Origin: Lumnitzera littorea
Lineage: Eukaryota > Streptophyta > Magnoliopsida > Myrtales > Combretaceae
NCBI GenBank assembly: GCA_024138015.1
Contig: JAMXBB010000001.1
Location: 88,411,872 to 88,475,871, forward strand
DNA: 64,000 nt
Direction: 5' to 3'
The notes beneath the pieces were generated by a model, which saw only the letters and a program-made list of their open reading frames with translations, searched no databases and was not told the DNA's origin. The position numbers and the translations under genes were made by a program. This document shows, one piece after another, positions 13,012 through 25,200 of this stretch (position 1 is the stretch's first letter; every line of letters starts with the position of its first letter).

Positions 13012-13975
13012 TAGTTTTTTTTTTCGATAACAAACATTTTTTAATAAAACCATTCTTCAAGTATACTGAGGTCACACATCAAGCACACCAGACAACCATT
13101 ATCTTGGCTGTCTAACATCACAGCCTAAACGCAACAACAAAACTTCAGTCTAGTTCATGCTAGAGTCCCAAACAACAAGATAAAAAATAGACGTAGGCAA
13201 ACAAAACGCGAACACGTGATTTAAGTCTTGACTGGAGCCCATCCTTTGCTAGGGTGTCCACTAGTTGATTTGCATCCCAGACGATCCTGCAAAATTTGAT
13301 ATTGGAAAACTTTCTCAGCAAATTGATAGACAATTTAACAATAAGAGGAGTTGATTCATTTGTGTTGTATCCTTCATTGATAAGATTAATGGCTGTATCC
13401 ATCATTGATAAGATTAAGTCAGACTCCATAATTAAGTTATCCTATCTCTTCTCATCTGCCAATCAGAGTGTAGAGATAATAGCCCATAATTTGGCTTCAA
13501 TTGGAGTTAGGCCTACTAAGTTTTTATAGAAACCACCTAAGATTTTTCCATCACAATTCTGTGCAATGGCTGCTACAGCAGCATCGGTACCTTTCCATTC
13601 TGCTGTTACTTCGCAATTTAGTTTTATCATTCCTCTAGGGGGTTCACTCCCAAGTTACGGGGCGGCTGCCCTCTTTTTATATGTCTTTTGCTCGTTTATT
13701 TAGAGCTTACCATTCGTAAGTTTCCTTTCTTATTAGCCCAATCCAATCCTCATTGTGATTTCCTCCTCAGTGGATCATTTCATTCCTCTCTTTCCAAATC
13801 CCTCGGAAAGCAACAGGAAAAAGGTTGTACGTGCACAGGATACATTGTTCCATGAAATATTCTTTATGCAAGTATTTACCTCTAATCCAGTCAAAGAACC
13901 GAGAAGGTTGATCATTAAAAACATCCAATTACTTTATGGCATTGTGATAAGCAATTTTCAAGTTATTTTTTCCTA
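13012..13975 (-). pseudogene. 3' fragment of an L1-type LINE (linker and RNase H-like domain)
   Basis: On the - strand the sequence reads, in order, an IWKERNEMIH segment typical of the region after the zf-RVT domain (about 13975-13770), then a plant LINE RNase H-like domain (RVT_3 type) from about 13660 to 13200. That domain includes KLNCEV, AVAAIAQNCDGKILGGF, LTPIEAKLWAI and a C-terminal ANQLVDTLAKDGL. Frames are broken by stops and shifts. The 3' end is followed by a run of A on the - strand (13012-13023), consistent with a poly(A) tail. The element is 5'-truncated and lacks the reverse transcriptase, as most LINE copies do. Confidence 0.8.
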
Positions 13976-14476
13976 ATGCATATTCATGAAGGGGTTAATT
14001 GATGATTGAATATAGTTTTTCAAGAACAAAATAATTTTTTTCACTTATTAATATTAGATTATTTATATCAATAATATCAAATAAATCTTAACCACCCTTT
14101 TAGTGTTATACATAATTTGTTTGAAAAAAAAAAAGGAACATGATTTATAAAATTAATACAACTTCTTTTAATCCATTAGATCACTATGCATCATACCACA
14201 TTTTCACAATTAAAACATCAAAAAATTGAATTTGACCTTCCCTTAATAACTTTTTGCATTTATTATTTCGTGTATAAAAAAAATAATGAGTAGTTTAGAT
14301 TTTCCTTTTTCTAATAAATCTTTATGTAAGAGAAATCATGTTTGTCTTCTGTATTTTTATTATATTAAAGGGAAAATGCGTGCTTATAATCTCTATGTCC
14401 TTAAAAGATATTTATCAATCATTTTACTGGTTAGCTTCTAATATTAATTACAAAAATAAAAAATAAAAAGAGAAAA
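13976..14476. other. intergenic, nothing recognised
   Basis: AT-rich sequence with short A runs. No coding or repeat structure beyond low complexity is visible. Confidence 0.5.
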
Positions 14477-14841
14477 TGCAAAAAACCTCTATAAACTTTG
14501 ACCTAATTGCGAATTGACCCCATAAACTTTTAAAGTGAGGTTTTTGATCTTTTAAACTTTAATAAATTAACAAATAACCCTTAAACTTTGATTTTTGTAT
14601 ATAAACAACTCTTAAATTTTGATTTTGGTGTGTAAATTTATACACTAAAATTAAAGTTTAAAGAATATTTACACACCAAAATCAAAGTTTAAAGGGTATT
14701 TATATACCAAAATTAAAGTTTAAAAGGGTTATGGAAGTTATTTACCAATTCATGAAAGTTTATGAAGTCAAAGATTTCGCTTTGAAGATTTAAGGAGTCA
14801 ATCCGTACCTAAGTTAAAGTTTAAGAGGGTTTTTTGCAATT
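14477..14841. repeat. foldback (long inverted repeat) element
   Basis: The two halves are imperfect reverse complements meeting near 14660. The outer ends both read TGCAAAAAACC(C)TCT...AAACTTT when the right arm is reverse-complemented. Each arm is built of repeated ~30-bp motifs around CTTTAAACTTTGATTTTGGT. Transcribed, it would form a ~180-bp stem. It has no coding capacity and is MITE/foldback-like. Confidence 0.75.
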
Positions 14842-15235
14842 TCCATAAAATAAAAAGGATAGTTAAGTTAATTACTTCCATAGGAAAAGGTACTCCTTTG
14901 ATTCCTCATTTTTATTCCTTACCACCACCTGGAAGTGTGAAGAAGTTAGTTAAGGTAAGCAATATGGGTTTAACTGAAACTTGATTTGAAAATTCAAATT
15001 TGAATCAAATGAAGTCAAAATTTTAAATTTAAACTTGAGTCAAAGCGATATTTAATGAGTTTGGGCTTAATATTAACTAAATTGGAGCCACGTCGAGCTA
15101 ATTACCATAAAGGTTAGAGGTTGTTTAATAAGCCACTTGAATTGCTCAAGTGGAAACTTGATACAATTGTAATCAAATTGAATATTAATCGAATCAAATG
15201 GTTTATGGATATATAAATTCATGTAAAGTCTTATA
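14842..15235. other. intergenic, nothing recognised
   Basis: AT-rich sequence with no conserved feature visible on either strand. Confidence 0.4.
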
Positions 15236-15662
15236 TCATATTTAGTATGAAGGAATGGTTTGGAGGGGAATAAAATAGAATGGATTAGATTGGAACGGAA
15301 CAAGGGTTGGAATAAGAAATCATTTTCTATATTTGGAGATCATCATAGGATGAAATGAAATAAAATAAAATGACATAAAATATTCAAATAGTATTATTTG
15401 TAAAAAATATCCTTAAATATTATATGTTATAATTTCTATCAATGTTAGAAAAGTAATTTTGATTAATCATAATTAACAAAGTGGAAATGGAATAATGATT
15501 TTGCTTTCTTAAAAGTAGAATCTAATTTTTCCTTAAAGTTGGAATTGTTGAATCCGTGGAATTGCAATTCTGGTTTTAAATTATACTTCCAAACATAAAG
15601 AATGAGAATATAATTCAAATCACGATTCCATTCCAATTCATTTCTGCATACAAAATATGACT
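15236..15662. repeat. MITE-like element with terminal inverted repeats
   Basis: The left end (TCATATTTAGTATGAAGGAATG) and the reverse complement of the right end near 15662 match at most of ~22 positions. The subterminal sequence is rich in GGAATGGAATG-type motifs often seen in plant hAT-like MITEs. It is non-coding. Borders and superfamily are uncertain. Confidence 0.4.
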
Positions 15663-16198
15663 TTACTTCCTTCCACCACTCCTCTTGCATAACCTTCTCA
15701 ATCAAGATGATATTTTTTATCCAACAACTCATCTAGATGGAAATCTGTAATTATTATACATTAATGTAGTGACTTCTTAATAAATCAAACATTTAATTGT
15801 TAAAGTGAAATACTTTCTGTATATGATATACCTAAAACCTGATTGATGATATTATTGAACTTGATCAATAAACTAATTAAAATATGTTTAAAACCATACT
15901 TTATGTATAATAGTAAATATTTTTCGAAGACAAAATAATTTGAATAACAATATCTTAATTAAAAATCTTATAAGCCACTATTTATATGTTTTCGGATAAC
16001 ACATATGACACGTTTAATTCATTGGTGGCTCGTTCATTTCATGGGAATAGAATAAGAGATAATGGAATTGAAGTTTCATAAGGAATGTAATAAGGATATA
16101 ATACATACTATTTTATATAGTCAGATTTATAAGCAATTTAAAACATATAATATAACTTTAACGATTAAATTATCATCGATCTATTTTCTTTCTCAACG

Positions 16199-16470
16199 GT
16201 GGCAGCAACAGCACTAGTGGTGGCGGTTGATGGTGGTAATGGTAGTAGTGGTTATACTGGCGGTGGTGGCGACAGCAACGACGATGGTAGTAGCGGTGGT
16301 AGGGGTAGTGGTAGTTGCAATAACGGCGATAATAGTGATGGTAGTAATAGCGGTGGCTATGGTGGTGAGGGTAATGGCGATGGTAGTGGTCGGTAGCAGT
16401 AATCGGTGGCAGTAGTGACAATGATGATGGCAATTGTGGTGGTAGCGGTAGTAGCAGTAAGGAATTGTGA
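16199..16470. repeat. GGN/GGT trinucleotide-rich tract
   Basis: About 270 bp of degenerate GGT, GGC and GTA triplets, G-rich on the + strand. It gives open frames in several phases on both strands (Gly/Ser/Asp-rich, Val-rich or His/Tyr-rich), which is what simple sequence does and not evidence for a gene. It is flanked by similar direct repeats around 16028-16070 and 16645-16690 (CATRGAATAAGAG blocks), suggesting it expanded inside a repeat. Confidence 0.7.
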
Positions 16471-19325
16471 TTCTTTGGTTGAATTAAGGAATCCTTATTA
16501 CTTAATTTTAAGTAATAAGTATTTTTATAGAACTGTGATTTTGCAACAAAAAATTAAGTGAATGTTGTAATAAGGAATAAAGAGAGAATTGAATTCTAAT
16601 TCCCCCAAGTGAATGGGCCATAAATGTAATAAAGGAGGAATGTAATAAGAATTCATTGGGCATAGAATAAGAGTGTAATGGTTATTACGGTGTAATAGAG
16701 TATACATTATTTTGTTTACTTTACATAATTGTTACGTAAATAATATTGGAATAGCTGATTGAAATACTAAAATTACCCTTGCATAAAAGTTAATAAAAAT
16801 AAACGAATAAACTTAAAAAAGAAAAAGAAAAAGAACATTAGACAAATGATATGCTTCTTCCTTCCACCATCCACGGATAATGGCAATGGCACCACCAGAT
16901 ACAAGCCTTCACAACACCACAAATTACTAACGATTGAGACATACTTATGGTGGACCATAAATATTACCTACACTACAATATTTTTAACCGAGATAATTTG
17001 TATCATTTTTTTGGCAGAATACTTTGGCTCAAGTTATCATTTTCGTAAAATCAATATTAGAAACTTGTTTTTATGGAAACCAAAAGGACAAAATAAACTT
17101 AAAATCACTTAAAATAAAAATTTTAAAATATAATAATAAGTGATTAAATTAGAAATATGGGGAAAAAAAATAACTAAATGAGGCTCAGATTCACATTTCC
17201 TAAGACAATAATAAGGATCCTCACCTTAATTGCAATGATCACCATGCCAAGATACGATAGTTCTCAATGTTTATCAATCCATCTATTTTTGCTTTACCTA
17301 AAAAAAATCATCAATGCTTCTTTTTACCCCTTTTTCCCCATCATTGAAGAATGTGAATAGAAAGGGACCAAGAATGGAGGATGATGCAATGACCAAGAAA
17401 GAGAGGGAAGGAGATAGCCGACTTTGATTATAAATAAGGAAGGATAGAGGTGAGAGATTACGATATCTTTCATTGAATTCAAGAGGAACGATATGAACAA
17501 AAAGAGATAAAGTTGTTCATGGAGAGAGATTAGGGTTTCGTTAAACAGGAATGTAGGAACAAGGAGAGGCAATAGGAACAAGGCGGGACAAAGTTGTTTA
17601 AGGGTAACTTAAAAAAAAAAAAAATAGAAGTTTGTGTGTGTGTGTGTGTATGTATGGGGGAGGGGCGTAAACTAGAATACAATAATCGAGAAAATAGAAT
17701 AGAAAAATAAATCAAAATAGAAAAAAATTAATTAATTTAATATTAATAATTAAAATTCTAAATAAAATTAATTAAAATAGGAAATAAATAGAATAAAAAA
17801 GAAATTAGATAAGATCTAATAAATAAATAGAATTATAATAAAAAATACATATAAATAAAGAAAATGAATTAAATTAAAAGAAAGTTAGGGGCTTTTGGAG
17901 GAATTGGGATTCATTTGTTAGAATCAAGAATGTTGATTTGGCCTTCTTTGGGAATGAGTATTTAGCTAAATGGTTATTACGAGTTCTCATTTATAACTAA
18001 ATAATGTAATTGGTGGTCCGTATGTAATAAATTCCCCCTAAGTGAACATGATGATAGTGGTACAACTAAAAAATATTATTAAGTTAAGCTGTTAAATATT
18101 CCATTCTCTTTTTGGAATTCTAATTGGAGTATTACAAGTTTAAATATAAGGTAAATTGCCATGATATTCTTAGAAACTATGAAAATTTTAAAAGGTTTGT
18201 AATTTTTTAAAAATATCGTACTTATACCTCTTGAGAAAAGTTATTATGGAAAAATTTTTCCTTTAATACGGTGCAATTTGATCTCTTATATCGGGAAAAT
18301 TCTACTATAATATTATAAACGCTATAGTAAATCATATTTATGAACAATAAAATAAAAGCTATTGATTATTTTTACAATTGATTGGCATGATTTATTGAAA
18401 TTTAGTAAAAACAAAATTATGAATAGTTTCTATTTTATCATTTACAATATAATTTATTGAAATTGAGTATGATTTACGGTAATATTACAATAACGTTATA
18501 TTACTATAAAAAAGTTCCCTTATATTAGTTTAAAATTGCAAGAATACAGTGAAGTAAATTTATTGCAATATATATAAAATCAGGAACGCAATCACAATTC
18601 TACTTACCTTCTTATAAATGTAAGATTTTTAAAATAGTCGGATTTCTTACCTAGCCCATGAAACCTTAGATCCCACCTCCAAGAGGTTTATTTTTAATCC
18701 ATAAATGGACACATACGAATTTCATTGCGAAAACCGGAAAGCCATACCATGTGCAAGGTTAATATGAACTAATTTACCGTAATATACCTAAAAGGTGCAC
18801 CAATGATCTAAAGGCTCTAAATTTCAAAAATACCGTGCTTAAGCTTATATCTCCTGGTAAAAGTTAATACCGGAAAAATTTCCCTTAAATATAGTCTAAC
18901 TAAATCTCTTGTTATATTAATATGAAATTGCAATAATACGATGAAGTTGTTTTTTCCCTCAAATCTAATCTATATTGACCGGTAAAACATTAACTAAGTT
19001 AAAAAATATTCACAAATCAAATCAATGAATTATCAAGATAATTATAAACTTGTGACATAAATATTAATATCTAATTTGAATAAATCAAGTTATAATGTAT
19101 AGTTAAAAAAAAAACCGGTAAATTAAAAATATAATTTCGAGTAAAAATATTTATCATACGGAGTTCTTATCCTTATCTGAAATTTATAGGAAGCACAAGT
19201 GGAAGATTAGGGTTGGTTTAGACCTCATCTTACCGATTGCCCTATTTAATTGCCCAATTTACTTGCGATATAGTTACTATCCCCATTTACTAAAATCCAA
19301 CTACAACGCCAGGAGTCATGAGTTC
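16471..19325. other. intergenic region upstream of the REVEILLE gene
   Basis: No gene was recognised. The region holds a (GT)n microsatellite at about 17631-17648 and an extremely AT-rich block at 17690-17880. A diverged repeat pair occurs at roughly 18145-18560 and 18770-18960, sharing phrases such as GAAAAATTT(C/T)CCTT and AAATTGCAAGAATAC-like blocks. Confidence 0.5.
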
Positions 19326-19331
19326 CACGTG
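19326..19331. promoter_or_regulatory. G-box upstream of the REVEILLE gene (distal)
   Basis: CACGTG in the context CCACGTGTC, about 113 bp upstream of the TATA box. It is the core bound by bHLH (PIF) and bZIP (HY5, ABF) factors. Binding is inferred from family knowledge. Confidence 0.55.
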
Positions 19332-19377
19332 TCAGCAGATCATCCATTACCTCTTCATCGAACCAACGTAAGGACGC

Positions 19378-19383
19378 CACGTG
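19378..19383. promoter_or_regulatory. G-box upstream of the REVEILLE gene (proximal)
   Basis: A second CACGTG with the same flanks (CCACGTGT), 52 bp downstream of the first and about 60 bp before the TATA box. The paired, equally flanked boxes are unlikely to be chance in this AT-rich sequence. Confidence 0.6.
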
Positions 19384-19443
19384 TAAGGCCACAAAACCAA
19401 CCCTGAAATTCTTATTCCGATTTTACCCCTAACTATCTTCACC

Positions 19444-19451
19444 TATAAATA
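19444..19451 (+). promoter_or_regulatory. TATA box of the REVEILLE gene
   Basis: TATAAATA lies 176 bp upstream of the ATG. With usual plant spacing the transcription start would fall near 19475-19485, giving a 5' leader of roughly 140 nt. Confidence 0.7.
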
Positions 19452-19509
19452 ACCTTCCTTAGGAGCGAGCAACGATTCTTATCTTTCACTCTCACCTTCC
19501 CTTCAAATT

Positions 19510-19632
19510 ATGAAAACACAAAACCATAAAAAACCCCAAAAACCGAAACCATCGAAAAGTCGAAATCCCAAGTTGTTTGGTTTTTTGTATCGCTTTGTTT
19601 GTTTGTATTTTTGGTTCTTATGGTGTCTGTGA
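19510..19632 (+). CDS. upstream ORF overlapping the REVEILLE start codon (40 codons)
   Basis: If transcription starts near the TATA-predicted site, the first AUG in the leader is at 19510, not the main start at 19620. Its frame (offset +2 from the main frame) stays open for 40 codons and ends in TGA at 19630-19632, 13 nt past the A of the main AUG. The peptide begins [10 protein letters not shown] and is basic at first, then hydrophobic and aromatic. An overlapping upstream ORF would lower initiation at the main start unless ribosomes leak past it. Its AUG context (A at -3? reads AAATT-AUG-A) is not strong. It is seen directly; the regulatory role is inferred and depends on the real transcription start. 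Confidence 0.45.
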   Translation: MKTQNHKKPQKPKPSKSRNPKLFGFLYRFVCLYFWFLWCL

Positions 19633-22600
19633 ACCCAAACCCAACACACCAAGGGTTTTACTTGTTCGATCCCATGAAAAGTATGGGACTTCACGGTCTC
19701 AATCCTCATCAACCGCCACCACCGTCGACGGCGGTGAATTCTACAGCTAGTGGTGGTAATGTTAGTGGTGGCGAAGTGGGTCAGGTACAAGAGGATCCGA
19801 ATAAGAAAGTTAGGAAACCTTATACGATTACGAAGTCGAGAGAGAGCTGGACTGAGCAAGAACATGATAAATTCCTTGAAGCCCTTCAACTGTAAGTGAA
19901 TCAACTTTTTTTTATTGGTACTTGGATCCTGTGGGTTTTCGAGTAATGGTTAATTGGTGGAATATGGTATGGTTTTTTGTTTTTTATAAATTATCCAAAA
20001 AAAAAAAATGTATGTTTTTTGGGATGTTGTATTAAAGTTCTGGAATTGTGTCTATGAATCTTTTCTTTTCTTTTTTATTTTTTTTCCTTTTTGGTTTAAG
20101 GTTTTCCGGAGTTGGGTTTTCCATGATTTCTTTGAAAAAAGTTGGGTTTTTTTTTTTTTTTTTTTGCAATATACGAAATTGAAAGAGGTGGTCTTTTCTT
20201 TTTCTTTTTTTTTTTTTTCTTGGGTCGGCAGTGATGGTTTTGGGTTGGGGATTGATTATTAATGTGTTTATATGTTAAATTCGAGGAGTGTTGTGGAATT
20301 GTGCATAATATGAAAGAAAAGAAGGGAAAGCTGAAAACCTTGGTTCATTTGGATGTATTTACATGTAAAAATGAAAACGTTCTTTCATTTATTTATGGCT
20401 TCGGTTTTCAAGCAGTTTGCTAGGGCTGGTGACATTGTCCCCTTGTTTGAGTTATACTTTCCGTGTTATATGATGAAGGATATCCTGTTCAAATTCTCCG
20501 ATAAAGGCAATGATGATAGTTTCTAGTAAATTTGTAGTTTAACTGTGACCTGTGTCATGGTGGCAACAGTTATCATGTAACAAGCCGCAGTGACAGCATG
20601 CTTGTTACTGTTAGTTGGATCTATGGCCAACCTCACCATTTGGCTATTGATAGAATCTTGGGAGACATCGTACGCAAGTCGCTAGGCTCTGTGCGGTCAG
20701 GCTTATTAGTACAAACTGACTTGAGGACTCATTTTGTGACAGAACATGGTTAATCCTACTTCTATAAAGTGAAGTGGATATGGCATGTGCTGCATATATT
20801 ATATGTTGACATTGTGGTGCATGGAATCTGAGTTTCTCTTTCTATAACAATTTTAATTAGTAGACACCTCCTTTGAGTTGAAACTTTTGAGAGATTCCTC
20901 GTGCTCCATCTGACATGTTTAAGGGCTTAGGGCATATTATAAAGCATTGAATTTCTACGGTATCAATCCTGACATTGCCTGGCACAAAAGATTCTGTATG
21001 ACTGAAGTATATCCAAATTGTGCTGATTCCGTTTCTCAACAATGTATGTTAACGGTACCTCTATGTTGGTCTCATCTATTCAACTTTGCAGGTTTGACCG
21101 TGACTGGAAAAAGATTGAAGCATTTGTTGGTTCCAAGACAGTAATCCAGGTAATTATGAATTCAGTGTACATGTCATGGTTGTTTTGCACGGTCTGAAAG
21201 GTCATTCATCTTAGCATGGTAGATTTTGTTGTTCACCACTATGCTTCAATTCATTGAGGGACAGAAGTAAGAATCTCTCTTTAGCATTTTTCTGGGGTTT
21301 GTAGATGTATGGAGAAATTCAGCATATAACTTAGACATATTGCATTGTCTCAGTATGCTTTTTATCTTCTTTGAAACATGAGCTCTCTTGTTGACCTATT
21401 TATTTCAACCTTGCCCTCATAGTATTTTCTCAATTTCCTATCTGAGTTGTAATGTTAGCAGGCTATGGATCTTTAATTGTGTATTTATTGCCTTATTGAT
21501 GAGATTGCTTTTTGCAGATACGAAGTCACGCTCAGAAGTATTTTCTAAAGGTTCAAAAGAACGGGACAAGTGAACATGTACCACCTCCACGACCAAAGAG
21601 AAAGGCATCTCATCCTTATCCTCAGAAAGCTGCTAAAATTGGTTAGTTTTTTGTATCTCATGTGTTTATACTCGTATGTGTCTTTGCCAACATGCTAATT
21701 TGTGTATGCTTTGCAGCTCCAGCAGCATCCCCAATCAGATTTCAATCTTCATCTGCTTTGGTGGATCCCATGTATGTTGTCAGGCCAGACACAGTATCTG
21801 TGCATGGTAATCCTGCTACAACTGGGGCATTGCCCTCTTGGAGCTGCAGCTCTGTGCCAGCAGTTAGTGTGCCGCATGTTAATAGAGGTACCTTTGCTGA
21901 TATTCCAATTTATTTATTTGTTTTGGTTGGGGTGGGGCTTTGAGAAAGCAGAAGTTCCTTTCTCTAACCTTCTTTGACACATCACTCTTTATCCTAACAG
22001 ATGATGCTCATATGGCTGCACTGATGGTTCAAAATAATTCATACAGCAGTAGTAATGAAAGCATGCCAAAATATTGGCCAGGCGGCCAAGCATTTGCTCA
22101 AGGGGATCATCAAAAACCAATTAGAGGTATGTTGCGGTTACATGGCTATATTTTTTTGTTGTTTTTGCGGCACATATGCATCAGGTATACCTACGATAAT
22201 TGGTATCTGACAACCTTTTCTGGGGTAATTGGAGGCGAGAAATATTTCTGTGGGGTTCCCTATGACGGTTTCATCATTATATCATCCAAACCCTTTTCCT
22301 TGAATTACTTGTATGTTAAAAGTAAACTATAACATTCTTCCAAAAAATGCTTGCCTTTTTTCATTGTAGATCACCTGCAATCTTTATCACTTGACCTTGA
22401 CAAGTTGCCATGTTATGTTGTTACGGTCTCACCTATGACTTACAGTTCTTCTGTACTGATTTGATTATTTTGTTGTTTTTCATTCCCTTCTATTCATCTA
22501 TTGCAATTGTTTGTTCTTGCTCTTGCATTTGAAGCTTTGGTCAACAATCAGATCTAAGAGACAAACAGTAGTTCTTCTTGCATGCTATTAATGAAGTGAC

Positions 22601-24653
22601 TGTATACATTCTCTATAATAGATGTATAGTGGCCCAATTATGGTTACCTCCAGTAGTTCTTTCTCATGGTGGGTATTAACACTTGACATACTTTGTTTTT
22701 CCAGTCATGCCCGATTTTGCCCAAGTGTATAGCTTCATTGGCAGTGTCTTTGATCCAAATGCAAGTGGTCATTTGCAGCGACTAAAGCAGATGGATCCAA
22801 TAAATTTGGAAACGGTATGTTAGTATATCACGCATTTTTTTCCCCAGTATCTTGTTTGGTTATTGCACTGAGTCAGCTGTTCCCAACCCCCACCCCACCC
22901 CACACCACCACCCCTCCCCCCCACCAAACAAAAAAGAGAAAACAAATAAAAGAAGTTATGCTAGGAATTTGTGCATTTTATCTTCTGCCTACAAATGGAA
23001 GACTTGTTTAGTCTTTTTTTCTTTAGGAACTTCATTGTACTAATGTCTGGAAATTATTTTACTGGTTGTTAGGAAGAGAAATTTTCTTTACATTTGAACA
23101 ACTCGAATAGAATGTCTAGAGCTAGATTCTCGATAAAGTAGTGCTTCTTGTCCTGGAAATTCTGCTGTTAAGTTTTCTTTCATGTGTGTGTTTTGGACCT
23201 TTGATAAGATAAGCCTCCAGAATATGATGATATTGTATCCAAGCATGTTGTAGTTTTCTCATTGTTTGTGACATCTGATTTTTAAGAGCCTTGGCTGATT
23301 GGATATGCTATTCTTCCATTTGGAGCATGAAATGCTATGTTGAATGGGATAACCTTTTTGTTTAAATCGTTACTTGTGTTGAATCGTGACATGTTTATAC
23401 CAAAGGCCGGAATCTGCTAGTAGCAATCTTAACCCTATTTCACCACCACTGTAACTCAATGTTGTCATCTGCTTACACTGTCACCAACCGTCACCCCCTT
23501 TGGCTGGCGAACATCCATCTGCAGTCACATGTTCAGGTCAGTGTCATTCCTGCTGGTTACTGCATGAAGAATCATTATACCATCACAGTCAGCATCCTCT
23601 TCCCACATAAGGCAACACCTTGATGGCATTGTCATTGCTGTAACCTACAACCACTGATCACACTTGCTGCCAGCCTTGTCTACTCACCAAAGCTTCCTTT
23701 CTGTTCTCCTATATATGCAGTTACAAATAACGCTGACAATGATCATCACCACTGCTGCTGCCATCCCAATGTTCATAGTTGTTGCCCCCTTGTGGACCAT
23801 GGCCCCCCTCTTGTACCCTTTGCTGGCCTATCTCACTTACCAGTCTTGAGCTATTGCACATCATGAAAAGTCTACTCCATTTTGTGGAATTGTGCATGTT
23901 TAAATATAATTGTTGCAAGCTATAAACCAACAGAAAGCAATTATCCTCTGGTGTGTAAATGCATGGTTTCTCATGGGAACGGTGGTTTTTCTCCCCAAGC
24001 ATCATGTTATAAATTTCTATTCAGTATCCAGGCTTTTTTGCTAGTTCTACAAGATGGCATCCTTGTTTATTAATTTACTCCAGGCATTAGAGTAAATGCA
24101 GGCAAATCGTTCTTATTCTTAAATTGTACATTATTGTACCGTCCTGTGATTTTTAAATTGCAAGTATACACCTTATTCTGCTCTTTATTACCATTATTAG
24201 TTGGAGTCTGGTCTATATGTGTTGCATGCGATAATAGACTTGGAGGGAAAGCAGATGAGCACTGGAATCAATTGTTTCTAGAGAATTAGTGCATATCTTT
24301 TTGTCAATGTGCAAATGCAACCCACTTTTTTGATACTCCCTTTCTGTCACTGATGTTCGGGGCATGACCTTAAAGAATATTTTGTGGGTTTATTGCAGGC
24401 ACTGCTCTTAATGAGGAACTTGTGTGCGAACTTGACAAGTCCTGAATTTGAGGATCATGTAAGCTTTACCCCTGCATCATTTATGCTTATTGAACTTTTC
24501 CCTTGTTATTATTGTATGTTTTGTCGAACAATTTAGTTATTCTATGTCTTTCTGCAGAGGAGGTTGCTTGCATCTTATGATTTCAACTCTGAGAAGGCAA
24601 AATCCGGCAATTCTTTCAACTTCTGTGCTGACAATGCCATTTTGTCTACATGA
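19620..24653 (+). CDS. RVE6: REVEILLE-type MYB-like transcription factor (RVE4/6/8 clade)
   Basis: Eight exons: 19620-19891, 21092-21149, 21518-21641, 21717-21887, 22001-22126, 22705-22814, 24399-24458, 24558-24653. All introns are GT-AG and the joined frame is open for 338 codons. The single MYB-like repeat (about residues 70-120) has Trp77 and Trp96 and ends in the diagnostic SHAQKYF motif (113-119), followed by the conserved Pro-rich PPPRPKRKA segment. Residues 251-318 form the C-terminal LCL domain ([42 protein letters not shown]) that separates RVE4/6/8 from CCA1/LHY. Proteins of this clade bind evening elements and activate evening clock genes together with LNK coactivators in the nucleus. 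The start was chosen as the first in-frame ATG and gives MVSVNPNP, typical of RVE6-like proteins; the exact paralogue is less certain than the clade. Intron 6 is the longest (1.6 kb). Confidence 0.93.
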
Positions 24654-25200
24654 ATGAAGGGGCCAAGAAGAATAAAGGTCAAATCAGAAAGATGCATTCT
24701 GAGAAATGGCAGGTTGGGCAGTGTACAGGAGCCATGTCTCAAAAAAGAAAAAAAAAAAGAAACAAGTGCGCTACTGGTGGGGCATTCTGTCATGTATATA
24801 TTTTGGTGTGGGGTCTACTGTGATCTCGATCTAGGTTTTGCAGTAGATGTATTGGCTTTCAGATCAAGAGCCGATATCCACTTAGCAAAGAAAGCTAGTG
24901 TTTGAAAAAGTAGTGCAGTTAACTTGAAGGTTATTCCATGGAGGCTTATCTGTATAGAGCTTTGAGTGTGTTGCTAGGTTTATATAGTGTATTAGGTAAT
25001 AAGATTTTAAAATCATGCTTGTAGATGCTGCGTACGTTTCTGAAGGTGACAAGAAAACAGGAATTTGCCAGGGAGTTTGATTTGTTGTTTCATCTGATTT
25101 AATCTAGTTTGTATATACATGTATATATATGAAGAGCTGTATTTGAAGTCTGCATGTATTCATTATCAGGCAAGGCGACTTCCTGATGTTATGTACAGAG
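24654..25200 (+). other. probable 3' UTR and end of the REVEILLE gene
   Basis: Non-coding sequence following the stop at 24651-24653, with T-rich and TGTA motifs (for example TGTATATA around 25110-25130) that suit plant 3' end formation. The true cleavage site cannot be read. An open frame at 25223-25561 shows no family resemblance. Confidence 0.4.

Noticed and set aside
16173..16433. Open frames on both strands in the GGN tract (Gly-rich, Val-rich, His/Tyr-rich)
   Set aside because: All phases are open because the sequence is a simple repeat; no start context or conserved domain.
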